Counted from the stretch's first letter, positions 1 through 8,481 are shown. The stretch is 64,000 bases of DNA from an uncultured Pelagibacteraceae bacterium (GCA_902617625.1 CACMXJ010000005.1:1-64000); one strand, 5' to 3'. The notes: generated by a model not told the origin, from the letters alone. Numbers and translations: made by a program.

Positions 1-356
1 AAACGCACATTCACTTCATTTAATACCTTCTCAGCTATTATTTTTTGATTGTCATTAAGATAAAATATTTCACTTCTATACTGAGTTCCAAAATCTGGTC
101 CTTGAGAATTTAAAGTAGTTGGATCATGAATTTGAAAAAATATTTTTAAAATTTTTTCGTAAGAGATAATTTTTTCATCAAAATCTAGCTTAACTACCTC
201 AGCATGATTTGTATTGCCAGTGCAAACCTCTTTATATGTGGTAATAGAGCTATTACCTCCACAGTAACCAACTTCTGTTTTGATTATGCCATCTATTTTA
301 CTGAATTTAATTTCAGGTCCCCAAAAACATCCAAGTGCTAAAACAGCTATTTCCAT
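1..356 (-). CDS. msrA: Peptide methionine sulfoxide reductase MsrA (3' end cut off by window edge)
   Basis: Reduces the S-epimer of methionine sulfoxide in oxidised proteins and peptides, in the cytoplasm. About 118 N-terminal residues are visible; the family is usually 170-210 residues long, so the rest lies beyond base 1. The family signature GCFWG is present at residues 9-13 with the catalytic cysteine at 10, followed by the conserved GGYCGG-like stretch (here VGYCGGN) and the GPDFGTQYRS substrate-binding motif. The start ATG at 354-356 gives the usual N-terminus a few residues before the active site. It diverges from the permease gene that starts 35 bp away. Identification is firm from motifs. 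Confidence 0.95.
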   Translation of the reverse strand, partial: MEIAVLALGCFWGPEIKFSKIDGIIKTEVGYCGGNSSITTYKEVCTGNTNHAEVVKLDFDEKIISYEKILKIFFQIHDPTTLNSQGPDFGTQYRSEIFYLNDNQKIIAEKVLNEVNVR

Positions 357-391
357 TGAATAAGATTTAATTTAATTTACAAATTATTCAT

Positions 392-1276
392 ATGCTAAGT
401 AAAAATCAATTGGGATTTTTGTACATGTTTTTGTCTATTTGTGCATTTTCATTAATGGATTTAATTGTTAAGTGGTCTGTAGATTATCCTATTGGGCAGG
501 TTTTGTTTTTTAGAGGTTTTTTTGGGATAATCTTTTATTTTTTTATAATTCCAAAAGAAAGATTTCATAATTTTTACAAAACTCGACGACCAGGATTACA
601 TGCTTTAAGATGTGGCTCAGGATTAGTTGCTCTAATTGCAATATTTATTGCTTTAAGGCAGCTGCCATTAGCAACCGTTGTAAGCATTTCTTTTGCTGCT
701 CCAATATTTACAACAATATTATCTATTTTTCTATTAAATGAAAAAGTTGGAATCTTTAGGTGGTTAGCAGTTATCATAGGCTTTATTGGAATTCTCATAA
801 TTACAGAACCTGGGATCACTGAATTAAACATTTATTATATTTTTCCGATTATATTTTGTTTAGGTCTATCTTATGTAGCCATAACTATTAGACAACTGTC
901 AACAACCGAACCAGTGTGGTTAATTTCTTTTTATTTTTCTTTAGCAATTACATTATTAAGTTTTTTAACTATCCCTCAAGGTTGGGTTATGCCTACTTTA
1001 AATCATTTCATACTTTTATCTTTGATAGGTATTTTTGGAGGTGTTGCAAACTTGTGGTTAAGTCAATCATATAAATTTTCAGAGGTTTCTTTAGTAACTC
1101 CCCTTAAATATTTGGCTTTAGTTTTCGCTATTATATTTGGATATTTCATTTGGGACGAGATACCCACGTTTAAAACGTTAATGGGGTCTTTATTGGTGAT
1201 TTTCTCAACACTTATAATTTTTAGACGGGAGATTTATAAGAAAAAAATTATAACATCTAGGCCAATTAATGAGTAA
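392..1276 (+). CDS. DMT-superfamily (EamA-type) permease
   Basis: An inner-membrane transporter of the drug/metabolite superfamily. The 294-residue length and about ten hydrophobic segments arranged as two EamA repeats (roughly residues 8-140 and 150-280) fit this family. The first repeat shows the usual pattern of a charged residue early in helix 1 (LMDLIVKW) and a PLATVVSISFAAPIF-type helix 4. The substrate cannot be read from sequence; relatives move amino acids, nucleosides or other metabolites. The end overlaps the next gene by 8 bp, so the two are probably translated from one mRNA. Confidence 0.85.
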   Translation: MLSKNQLGFLYMFLSICAFSLMDLIVKWSVDYPIGQVLFFRGFFGIIFYFFIIPKERFHNFYKTRRPGLHALRCGSGLVALIAIFIALRQLPLATVVSISFAAPIFTTILSIFLLNEKVGIFRWLAVIIGFIGILIITEPGITELNIYYIFPIIFCLGLSYVAITIRQLSTTEPVWLISFYFSLAITLLSFLTIPQGWVMPTLNHFILLSLIGIFGGVANLWLSQSYKFSEVSLVTPLKYLALVFAIIFGYFIWDEIPTFKTLMGSLLVIFSTLIIFRREIYKKKIITSRPINE

Positions 1277-1904
1277 AGTACCTAAATACTGGAACAAAGC
1301 AAAAAAATATTTATCAAAAAAAGATCAAACTCTTTCTAAGTTAATTAAAAGTTATGAAAGTCCCTCAGAAACTATTTTAACTTCAAGGAGAGATATTTTT
1401 TTTTCGTTATGTAAAAGTATAATTGGACAACAAATAAGTGTTGCAGCAGCGAATTCTGTCTTTTTAAAATTTAAAAAAAAATGTAAAAATAAAATTAACG
1501 CAAAAACAGTATCTAGACTGACATTTGCTCAATTGAAAAGCTGTGGATTAAGCAGACAGAAAGTATTAGGCATAAAGAGTTTGGCGAAGCAAACAATAGA
1601 AAAAACTTTTAATCCTAAATTAATTAATCAAATGTCAGATGAGGAGGCTATAAGTTATTTATCACAATTAAGACAAATAGGGAGATGGTCAGCTGAAATG
1701 ATTTTATTATTCACATACAATAGATCAAATATTTGGCCGATTCAGGATATCGGCCTTTTAAGAGCTATTTCAAAAAATTATAAAAAAAAATATTTACCAC
1801 CTGATAAATTTGTATCTTTGTTAAAAAAAAGGTTCAGTCCTTATTGTTCTGTTGCAACGTGGTATTTATGGAGAAGCATAGATCCTGAGCCTATTCAGTA
1901 CTAA
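1269..1904 (+). CDS. AlkA-like DNA-3-methyladenine glycosylase (HhH-GPD family)
   Basis: Excises alkylated bases from DNA to start base excision repair. The 211-residue protein is all helical by composition and carries the helix-hairpin-helix (about residues 132-148, LRQIGRWSAEMIL) followed by the catalytic aspartate at D160 in the PIQDIGLLRAI stretch. There is no C-terminal Cys4 iron-sulfur cluster, which separates it from MutY and Nth. It is shorter than E. coli AlkA (282), like the compact AlkA-type enzymes of many bacteria. It overlaps the permease gene upstream by 8 bp and its 3' end overlaps the convergent DUF1330 gene by 14 bp. Confidence 0.88.
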   Translation: MSKVPKYWNKAKKYLSKKDQTLSKLIKSYESPSETILTSRRDIFFSLCKSIIGQQISVAAANSVFLKFKKKCKNKINAKTVSRLTFAQLKSCGLSRQKVLGIKSLAKQTIEKTFNPKLINQMSDEEAISYLSQLRQIGRWSAEMILLFTYNRSNIWPIQDIGLLRAISKNYKKKYLPPDKFVSLLKKRFSPYCSVATWYLWRSIDPEPIQY

Positions 1905-2190
1905 ACCCCTCAACCACTTGCATATGTCTTTTTGTAGTTCTTTTTGCTACTGCCCAACTATCTTGATATTCTTTAGAGGAGTGACATTCTAATGCTTTAG
2001 CATAACTTGGAAATTCCCACACAACAGTTCTACTAAAATCATCTCCATTATAAGTTTCATGCTTTCCACCTCTTACAAGGGGTACACCACCATAACTTTT
2101 AATAACTGGAGTCGCCAGCTCTGAATATTTCCTAATATTTTCTTGATTATCTATTTTAAAGTATAAACTTACCCAGTATCCTTTTTTCAT
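1891..2190 (-). CDS. DUF1330 family protein
   Basis: A 99-residue cytoplasmic protein of the DUF1330 family, a ferredoxin-like alpha/beta dimeric fold without established function. Typical features are the N-terminal YWV strand, the stretch TPVIKSYGGVPLVRGG, and the WEFPSYAKALECHSSKEYQ region. I chose the ATG at 2190 because it forms a TAATG overlap with the stop of the upstream glycosyltransferase gene; a start 4 codons earlier (2202) is possible. The end is interlocked with the convergent glycosylase gene. No specific substrate can be proposed. Confidence 0.85.
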   Translation of the reverse strand: MKKGYWVSLYFKIDNQENIRKYSELATPVIKSYGGVPLVRGGKHETYNGDDFSRTVVWEFPSYAKALECHSSKEYQDSWAVAKRTTKRHMQVVEGFSTE

Positions 2191-3080
2191 TAAGCTAACC
2201 ATCTTTCATATTTTGTTTTATTATCACTAATATATTTTGGTAATTCATTCAAATTCATTACTTCTAATTTTACACCTTTTGAAAATTGATTTCCTCTTTT
2301 ATCTGATGAAAGATTATAAACAGATTCTCTATTTTTTATTCTTTTTTCAATATTTTCTATCCCTATTGGATTTAAATCGTATTCTCTATGGTGAGTATAT
2401 GATTTTAATTTCTGTTCAATTAGTTCTGGCGTATTCAAGTAAGAAAAATGCCATCCACCTTCATTGACTAAGATTATATTAGTATATTTTAACTTTGAAA
2501 AATATGTATCAATCCTCCATTTTGGGTAGTTTTTAGGTTTGACATCTCTTAACCATTGAGGGGATATTAAATTTTTTTTTTTACAAGCTCTTGAGCCAAC
2601 CCAGTCATAATTTTTTTGAAAAAGATTAAATTTATAATAACACATCCTTTGGTTAAAGAAGATGAGATTATTCTTTATATTGTAAATATCTATCTTTTTT
2701 AAATTCGGAATTTCATCTATATCAGAGACTATAATTATATCATTTTCATCAACTTCACTTATTCCGTTTGATATATGATTTCTTTGATAGTGGTCTCTTC
2801 TGTAACCATTTAGAATATATTTCCTTGATTTTTCTTTATCGGTATCATTATCTTTTATTTCCTCAATATTAGGTGGTTGTTTATCTAACACATAATATTT
2901 AATCTTATCTTTAAATTTTGAAAAATTATTAATGTTAAAATTTAATTCTTTTCTTTGTCCTCTATGATTAAATGTACTTTCTATAATTATAAATTTATCA
3001 ATAAATTGGTTTAAGTAATTTAATCTTAGATCTAAAATTACATCTTCGTTATAATACATAAAACAATCAAAAATTTGCAT
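2190..3080 (-). CDS. Glycosyltransferase family 17 protein
   Basis: Resembles the GT17 family, whose founding animal member is the bisecting N-acetylglucosaminyltransferase of N-glycans; bacterial members are thought to act on surface glycans. The 296-residue protein starts with the family's IFDCFMYYNEDVIL strand, has the IIIESTFNHRG segment, the DxD-type metal site SDIDEIP (residues 119-125), and the C-terminal GGWHFSYL motif (about 208-215). No membrane segment or signal peptide is seen, so it would act on the cytoplasmic side. It is transcribed divergently from the sugar-modifying fusion gene at 3145, suggesting a joint role in a surface polysaccharide. Confidence 0.85.
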   Translation of the reverse strand: MQIFDCFMYYNEDVILDLRLNYLNQFIDKFIIIESTFNHRGQRKELNFNINNFSKFKDKIKYYVLDKQPPNIEEIKDNDTDKEKSRKYILNGYRRDHYQRNHISNGISEVDENDIIIVSDIDEIPNLKKIDIYNIKNNLIFFNQRMCYYKFNLFQKNYDWVGSRACKKKNLISPQWLRDVKPKNYPKWRIDTYFSKLKYTNIILVNEGGWHFSYLNTPELIEQKLKSYTHHREYDLNPIGIENIEKRIKNRESVYNLSSDKRGNQFSKGVKLEVMNLNELPKYISDNKTKYERWLA

Positions 3081-3144
3081 ATAAAGGTTATTAATGATTA
3101 TTAAATTTGATGTAAAGTTTTAAATAATTTGTTAAGAAATACTG

Positions 3145-5685
3145 ATGAAAAAAATCGTTATAACAGGTGGCTTAGGTTACATTGGTACGGAATTATGCAA
3201 GATATATTCAGGATACAGTTGGAATGATAAAATTACAGTTATAGATAACAGATTTATTTCTGAAAGAGTAAATCAAATAAGAAACTGGAATATGACTTTC
3301 ATACAAGGTGATATTCTAGATAAAGATCTAATTAATGAATTTTGCAAAGATGCTGACATTGTTCATCATCTAGCTGGCATAACAGATGTGCCTCGAGTCA
3401 AAAGTGAGAGCACTTTTGAAAAAGAAGAATTGATAAGAAAAGTAGCAGAGGAGGGCACTCAAAATATTTTGGATGCAATCAGTGATGAATGTAAAATTAT
3501 TATGCCATCTTCACATGTCGTTTATGAAGGTCTAGATAGTGTTAAGAAGAATATTAAAGAGGATGAAAGAACCTGCCCAACTCTCGCATATGGCAAATCA
3601 AAAGATATTAATGAAAAACAACTTAAAAATTCTAAAAAAAATTTTGTAATATTGAGGCTTGCATCTGTATACGGTTACTCAACTGATACTGCTAGAATTA
3701 ATATAATGGCAAATTCTTTTGCAAAAACTGCTTCACAAAATGGTACGTTAAGACTTTTTGCAGGAGGAAAGCAAATTAAAAGTTTAGTGCCACTTATAGA
3801 TGTAGCTAGATGTTTTAAATTTATGGAGGAAAAAAAGGATATTAATCGAGAATTATTCAATTTATCTAAAGATACTGTTACAGTTAAAGAGGTTGCAGAT
3901 ATATGCAAAAAACATAATCCAAACATTGAACTAAGAGAAACAAACGACGAAATACCTAATTTAGGATTTTCTATATCAAATAACAAACTTTTAAAAACTG
4001 GCTTTAAATTTTTATATGGATTGGACGAGAGTATTAAAGAAATGATACAAAAGTGGTCTAAACAAAACTTAATTAAAGATCTTGAACATGTAAAAGATGG
4101 AGAGAATGAATTCGTCGATAGTCGAGGAAAAATTAGCAATCATGAGCTAACAGAACCAATAAATATGATTGGTTTAATTCACTCAAAAAAAGGCACTATA
4201 AGAGCAAATCACTATCATCCTCAACAAGAGCAAAAATGTCTTTTTACAAAGGGACAAATTATTGAAATTTTTCAGGATATTCTCAATCCCAATTCACCAA
4301 AAATAACTCAAGTAGTAAATGAGGGACAATTATCAATTATTAAACCCAATGTAGCTCATACAATGGTATTTACAAAAGATACAACTTTTTTAAATTTAGT
4401 TAGGGGAGAGAGAGAACACGAAAATTATGGGGTTACCCACACAATAAAACATGTTTTTGTTGATGAAAAAGAGAGAGATTTATTATTACGATATTATAAA
4501 TTTGAATGTAGATCATGTGGAAATGAAAAACTCAAAAGAGTTATTTCTTTTGGTTACCAACCATTAGCTAATAATTTATTAAATAAAAAAAATGAGAGAA
4601 CCGAGCTTTATCCCTTAGAAGTGAATTATTGTGAAAATTGCCACAATTGTCAATTATCAGTTTCTGTAGATCCAAAAAAAATGTTTTCAAATTATCTTTA
4701 TACATCATCAACATCTAAAATTTTTAGAGATCATTTCATTAATGCTGCTAACAAATATATTAAAGATTTCAAGTTAAGACCTAAAACTTCTTATATTATT
4801 GATGTAGGTAGTAATGACGGTGTGGCTTTAAGACCATTTTTAGATTTAAAATTTAAAAATATTTTAGGTATAGAACCAGCTAAAAACTTATCCAAATTAG
4901 CCAATAAGAATAACATAAAGACATTCAATGGTTTTCTTGAGAAAAAAAACCTAAAAAAAATTAAGAAAAATGCTGATTTGATTTTAGCTTCCAATGTCTT
5001 TGCTCACTCAGATAACTTGAAAGAGATGGCAGAATGTATGAAAAAATTACTTAAAAAAAATGGCACAATAATTATAGAAGTTCAATATTTATTAAACACA
5101 TTGAAGGATTTAACTTTTGATAATATTTATCATGAACATTATAATTATTGGTCACTAACATCTCTTATAAATTTTTTTAAACAATTTAATTTAACTATAT
5201 TTAGAGCAGAAAAAATAAAAACCCATGGAGGCTCAATCAGGGTCTACTTAAAAAATGGAAATATCAAGGTTGAGAATAATGTAAAATCTCTTTTAAAAGA
5301 AGAGGATAATTTTGGTATCAAAAAATTTAGTACCTACCAGAAATTTGCAGATAAAATTTACGAAATTAAAAAAAATGTTGTAAATAATTTGGATAATTTA
5401 AAAAAAGAAAATAATCAAATAATTGGATACGGCTCTCCAGCAAAAGCAACAACAGCATTAAATTTTTTTGGAGTAACTAATCAAATTGATTTTATTATTG
5501 AGGACAACAAGTTAAAACATAACAAATTTGTTCCAGGTGTTAAAATTCCAATATTTTCAAAAAATAAAATTAAAAAAAAGGTTAAACAAATTCTAGTCTT
5601 AGCCTGGAATTTTTTTGATGAAATTAAAAAGAATAACAGTAATTTATCTGAAAATTTTATTAATATTAAAGATTTAGAAAAGTAA
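3145..5685 (+). CDS. Three-domain sugar enzyme: NAD-dependent epimerase + cupin + sugar C-methyltransferase
   Basis: An 846-residue fusion that probably makes a branched or deoxy nucleotide sugar. Domain 1 (about 1-310) is an extended SDR epimerase/dehydratase: GGLGYIG nucleotide-binding motif at 8-14, S122/S123 and the Y149-xxx-K153 catalytic pair. Domain 2 (about 318-445) is a cupin with an RANHYHP metal-ligand-type strand and PNVAHTMVF, like WxcM/FdtA or capsular sugar cupins. Domain 3 (about 450-846) matches NovU/TylC3-type C-methyltransferases: zinc-binding cysteines near C455, C458, C496 and C499, SAM-binding DVGSNDG (about 553-559), the YHEHYNYW active-site motif (about 662) and the C-terminal GYGSPAKATT segment (about 759). 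These functions are normally separate proteins. The frame is open throughout, so the fusion is real in this sequence. The exact sugar is unknown. Confidence 0.85.
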   Translation: MKKIVITGGLGYIGTELCKIYSGYSWNDKITVIDNRFISERVNQIRNWNMTFIQGDILDKDLINEFCKDADIVHHLAGITDVPRVKSESTFEKEELIRKVAEEGTQNILDAISDECKIIMPSSHVVYEGLDSVKKNIKEDERTCPTLAYGKSKDINEKQLKNSKKNFVILRLASVYGYSTDTARINIMANSFAKTASQNGTLRLFAGGKQIKSLVPLIDVARCFKFMEEKKDINRELFNLSKDTVTVKEVADICKKHNPNIELRETNDEIPNLGFSISNNKLLKTGFKFLYGLDESIKEMIQKWSKQNLIKDLEHVKDGENEFVDSRGKISNHELTEPINMIGLIHSKKGTIRANHYHPQQEQKCLFTKGQIIEIFQDILNPNSPKITQVVNEGQLSIIKPNVAHTMVFTKDTTFLNLVRGEREHENYGVTHTIKHVFVDEKERDLLLRYYKFECRSCGNEKLKRVISFGYQPLANNLLNKKNERTELYPLEVNYCENCHNCQLSVSVDPKKMFSNYLYTSSTSKIFRDHFINAANKYIKDFKLRPKTSYIIDVGSNDGVALRPFLDLKFKNILGIEPAKNLSKLANKNNIKTFNGFLEKKNLKKIKKNADLILASNVFAHSDNLKEMAECMKKLLKKNGTIIIEVQYLLNTLKDLTFDNIYHEHYNYWSLTSLINFFKQFNLTIFRAEKIKTHGGSIRVYLKNGNIKVENNVKSLLKEEDNFGIKKFSTYQKFADKIYEIKKNVVNNLDNLKKENNQIIGYGSPAKATTALNFFGVTNQIDFIIEDNKLKHNKFVPGVKIPIFSKNKIKKKVKQILVLAWNFFDEIKKNNSNLSENFINIKDLEK

Positions 5686-5695
5686 GATTTACATT

Positions 5696-6217
5696 ATGGC
5701 AAAAAAAATGATTGTAGAATGGGAAGAATATAAAAAGATTGTTGAAAAATTAGCAATTGAAGTTCATAAAAGTTATAGACCAACTGTTTTAATTGGAATT
5801 ATGAGAGGCGCAGCCCCTATTATTGATATTCTTTCTAGAATTCTTAAATTGCCTATTGCCTACATAGTAATCCAAAGTTATTCAGGAAAAGGACTTGAGG
5901 ATCAACAAGGTCAACTAATGTTTGCAAGGGAAATAAGTTCATTAGCAAATAATGAAGACTTTAAAAAAGTTTTATTGATTGACGATCTATCAGATACAGG
6001 TTTGACACTTAATAAAAGTATTGAATGGCTTAAAAATTATGGACCCACCAAAGATTTTATCAATGAAGTTAAAACAGCTTGTTTGTGGAAAAAGAAATCA
6101 TCAAAATTTGAACCTGATTTTTGTCCTATAAGACTAGACTCAGATCCCTGGATTGTACAGCCAACTGAACATTATGAAGAATTGTCTATTGATGAAATAG
6201 TTAAAAAAAATAAATAG
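5696..6217 (+). CDS. Phosphoribosyltransferase, purine-type (Gpt/Hpt-like)
   Basis: A 173-residue type I phosphoribosyltransferase that joins a base to PRPP. The PRPP loop VLLIDDLSDTGLT lies at residues 92-104 and the IGIMRGAAPI turn near 33-42 resembles the G-x-x-RGG-x-x-PA motif of xanthine-guanine phosphoribosyltransferases (COG2236-like). It follows the sugar enzyme gene by 10 bp, yet its function fits better with the convergent purine permease across a shared terminator, pointing to salvage of xanthine, guanine or hypoxanthine. The substrate is an inference; related proteins without enzyme activity (PyrR-like) are a less likely alternative. Confidence 0.8.
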   Translation: MAKKMIVEWEEYKKIVEKLAIEVHKSYRPTVLIGIMRGAAPIIDILSRILKLPIAYIVIQSYSGKGLEDQQGQLMFAREISSLANNEDFKKVLLIDDLSDTGLTLNKSIEWLKNYGPTKDFINEVKTACLWKKKSSKFEPDFCPIRLDSDPWIVQPTEHYEELSIDEIVKKNK

Positions 6218-6246
6218 GGCTAGATTAAAATTTAGCTAGCCCTATT
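6213..6246. terminator. Bidirectional hairpin terminator between phosphoribosyltransferase and permease
   Basis: A perfect 11-bp stem (AATAGGGCTAG, 6213-6223, with its complement at 6236-6246) and a 12-base AT loop. It overlaps the end of the phosphoribosyltransferase gene and sits 8 bp from the end of the convergent permease gene. It is one of only two convergent junctions in the window that carries a GC-containing hairpin. Confidence 0.8.
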
Positions 6247-6253
6247 AAATCTT

Positions 6254-7564
6254 TTAAGCAACTGCAAAACTTACTACACTTAGTATTGCAACAACCCATA
6301 TTGCTGGTGAAGTGCTTGAAAACTTACCAGTAAATATTTTGATTAAAGCATAAGATACAAATGCTAAGGCAATACCATTACTAATACTATAGGTTAATGG
6401 CATAGCAATCATAGCAAGAATAGCAGGAGCTGATTCAGAAATATCATTCCATTCAATATCAGTAATATTTCTAATAAAAAGCACTGAAACGAACAATAAT
6501 GCGGCACCATCTATTTGTTTTGGTAGACTTGTTGCAAGAGGAGCAAAAAATATACATGCTAAAAATAATATACCTATCACAAGAGAAGTCATCCCAGTTT
6601 TACCACCAGCTTTTACACCAGCGCCTGACTCAACATAACTAGTAACAGTTGTTGTTCCCATCATTGCACCTGCAACAGTCCCAACACTATCAGACAACAT
6701 CGCTTTATTAATGTCCTGAACTTTTCCTTGTTTATCAACTTTACCCGCAACGTTTGCCACAGACGTCAAAGTTCCTGCAGTGTCAAAAAAATCTATAAAC
6801 AATAATGTAAATATTACCGTAGACATTCCAGCAGTCATTGCAGCAGATAAGTCAAATTCAAAAAGGTATGTCATTGGAGGTGGTGAACTTGCTAAACCAT
6901 TAAATTTAGCTAGACCAGTTGCCCAAGCGATAACGCTGAAAAAGAGAATACCTATAATGATATTTCCTTTTACATTCATTTTTTCAAGTACAATAATTGC
7001 AATAAAAGTTGCGCATCCAAGAAGAACTAATGGATCACTTAAATTTCCAAGCTGTACTAGTGTTACAGGATTATCAACTACAACTTCCATGATTTGTAAT
7101 CCAATAATTGCAAGAAACAATCCAATACCCGCACCTATTCCTAGTTTTAAACTTTTTGGAATTGAGTTAATTAACCAGGCTCTAATAGGAGTAAGCGATA
7201 TAATTAAAAACAATACTCCTGCAACCAAAACTGCACCAAGAGCTTGTTGTGGCGTATAACCCATGCCAGCACAAACTCCAAAAGCAACAAATGCATTTAT
7301 ACCCATACCTGGTGCTAGTCCAATTGGCCAAGTTTTTCCGTAAAAAGCCATTATAAAACAAGCTAAAGCTGTTGCTAAAATAGTTGCTGTGTAAACTGCG
7401 CCGAAATCAAAGAAACCTTTTTCAGGACCGGCGAATTCTCCTGATAAGATGAATGGATTTAAAAACATTATGTAAGCCATTGTTAAGAACGTAGTTGTTC
7501 CAGCAATTACTTCAGTTTTAAAATCTGTTTTATGTTTTTTGTATTCAAAATATTTTTCAAGCAT
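6254..7564 (-). CDS. NCS2-family purine permease (AzgA/GhxP-like)
   Basis: Inner-membrane proton-coupled importer of purine bases. The 436-residue protein has about 12-14 hydrophobic segments and the AzgA-subfamily landmarks: an N-terminal EVIAGTTTFLTMAYIMFLNP segment, the GLAPGMGINAFVAF motif, the LLFIDFFDTAGTLTSVA motif, and the SYVESGAGVKAGGKTGMTS stretch. AzgA relatives carry adenine, guanine or hypoxanthine. A strong ribosome-binding site (AGGAGG, 5 bases before ATG) precedes the start. It faces a purine-type phosphoribosyltransferase, which would trap imported bases as nucleotides. Confidence 0.92.
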   Translation of the reverse strand: MLEKYFEYKKHKTDFKTEVIAGTTTFLTMAYIMFLNPFILSGEFAGPEKGFFDFGAVYTATILATALACFIMAFYGKTWPIGLAPGMGINAFVAFGVCAGMGYTPQQALGAVLVAGVLFLIISLTPIRAWLINSIPKSLKLGIGAGIGLFLAIIGLQIMEVVVDNPVTLVQLGNLSDPLVLLGCATFIAIIVLEKMNVKGNIIIGILFFSVIAWATGLAKFNGLASSPPPMTYLFEFDLSAAMTAGMSTVIFTLLFIDFFDTAGTLTSVANVAGKVDKQGKVQDINKAMLSDSVGTVAGAMMGTTTVTSYVESGAGVKAGGKTGMTSLVIGILFLACIFFAPLATSLPKQIDGAALLFVSVLFIRNITDIEWNDISESAPAILAMIAMPLTYSISNGIALAFVSYALIKIFTGKFSSTSPAIWVVAILSVVSFAVA

Positions 7565-7600
7565 TTATCCTCCTATATATTGCAAAATATTTGATTCTTT

Positions 7601-7614
7601 CCCGTATTACCCGT
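7601..7614. repeat. Short GC-rich direct repeat in the permease leader
   Basis: CCCGT occurs twice with a 9-base period (7601-7605 and 7610-7614; ACGGG-TAAT-ACGGG on the permease strand) 36-50 bases upstream of the permease ATG. It stands out in an otherwise AT-only spacer and could be a regulator site or part of an RNA leader. The function is unproven. Confidence 0.4.
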
Positions 7615-7690
7615 CAAAACTAATTCTTATTAACAATTTTCAACTCACAAGTTTATATTTATGCCATAATTACGTTGTTATTATAAAATT

Positions 7691-7996
7691 ATGAAAAAAA
7701 TTAAGATCTCAATTCTAAGTGTATTTGTAATATTTTCTTTATTAGGTTGTCAGACAATTAAGCAAAAAACTGACGCTATTGTTGAGAAGGAAAATAAAAA
7801 ATTAAGTGCATTCATAGGTAAGTCCTCTCAAGATTTAAAAAGCAGTTTGGGTAGCCCAGATGAAGATTTTACTAATGAAAAAGGAAATTTAGTTTTAGTT
7901 TATAATACAAAAAAATACGGAATACCTTGCGAAAGAAGATTTGAAGTAAACGCAAAATTGATTGTTATTGGATTTGTTTCTAACGGTTGCTTTTGA
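7691..7996 (+). CDS. Small outer-membrane-type lipoprotein, possibly BamE/SmpA-like
   Basis: A 101-residue protein with a classical lipoprotein signal: positively charged start, hydrophobic stretch and lipobox LLGC with the lipidated cysteine at C20. After an alpha-helical linker, the segment IGKSSQDLKSSLGSPDED and the terminal strands (NLVLVYNTKKYGIPCERRFEV ending in VSNGC in shortened form) resemble the layout of the SmpA/OmlA/BamE fold, in which a G-x-P turn is followed by a three-stranded sheet. That similarity is by eye and tentative. Two further cysteines near the C-terminus could pair in the periplasm. It is transcribed divergently from the permease and ends just before a hairpin terminator. 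Confidence 0.75.
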   Translation: MKKIKISILSVFVIFSLLGCQTIKQKTDAIVEKENKKLSAFIGKSSQDLKSSLGSPDEDFTNEKGNLVLVYNTKKYGIPCERRFEVNAKLIVIGFVSNGCF

Positions 7997-8001
7997 TTAC
8001 C

Positions 8002-8022
8002 TGCGGAGAATTTATCTCCGCA
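8002..8022. terminator. Hairpin terminator between lipoprotein gene and hsp20
   Basis: Stem TGCGGAGA (8002-8009) and its perfect complement TCTCCGCA (8015-8022) with a 5-base ATTTA loop. TACC/GGTA bases just outside could extend it. It lies between two convergent genes and can serve both. Confidence 0.75.
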
Positions 8023-8034
8023 AGCAAGGTATAC

Positions 8035-8481
8035 TTATTTAATTTCAATAAGTTTTCTTTTTTTATGCTCTGGAACAATCCTCTCACAAGATATTGTTAA
8101 AAGACCATCTTTTAACTCAGCACCATTAACTTTCACATCATCAGCTATAGTAAATGATCTGGCAAATTGTCTTTGAGAAATACCTTTGTGAATTATTTCT
8201 CCATCGGCATTATTATTTTCAGATTTATTAACTTGTTTAGTTCTTACAGTTAATAAATTATCTTCAAACTCAACTTCAACATCGTTTTTATTAAAACCAG
8301 CTAAAGCAACTTCGATTGCATAATTATCCTTACCAGTTTTTCTGATGTTATAAGGTGGGTAGTTTGACTGCATAGTCAAAGAACCGTTACCAAGCATATT
8401 TTCAAATTGGTCAAACATATCGTCAAAACCAATTGAAAAAGGTCTTAGTGAGTTGAATATAGATAAATCCTTACTTGTCAT
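8035..8481 (-). CDS. hsp20: Small heat shock protein, Hsp20/IbpA family
   Basis: ATP-independent chaperone that binds unfolding proteins and hands them to DnaK/ClpB. The 148-residue length and the alpha-crystallin domain (about 33-130) are typical. Visible landmarks are the NIRKTGKDNYAIEVALAGF opening strand, the ELKDGLLTI version of the conserved GxLxI turn, and the C-terminal IEI tripeptide that anchors oligomers. The start ATG follows an AAGGAGG ribosome-binding site. The sequence predicts double thermal control: a sigma-32-type promoter and a 5' leader that folds over the ribosome-binding site (separate entries). Confidence 0.95.
   Translation of the reverse strand: MTSKDLSIFNSLRPFSIGFDDMFDQFENMLGNGSLTMQSNYPPYNIRKTGKDNYAIEVALAGFNKNDVEVEFEDNLLTVRTKQVNKSENNNADGEIIHKGISQRQFARSFTIADDVKVNGAELKDGLLTISCERIVPEHKKRKLIEIK

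Noticed and set aside
7565-7690. Classical purine riboswitch before the purine permease
   Set aside because: The conserved three-way junction core (including TATA/CCTAC-type segments) is not present on the minus strand; only a short GC repeat is seen.
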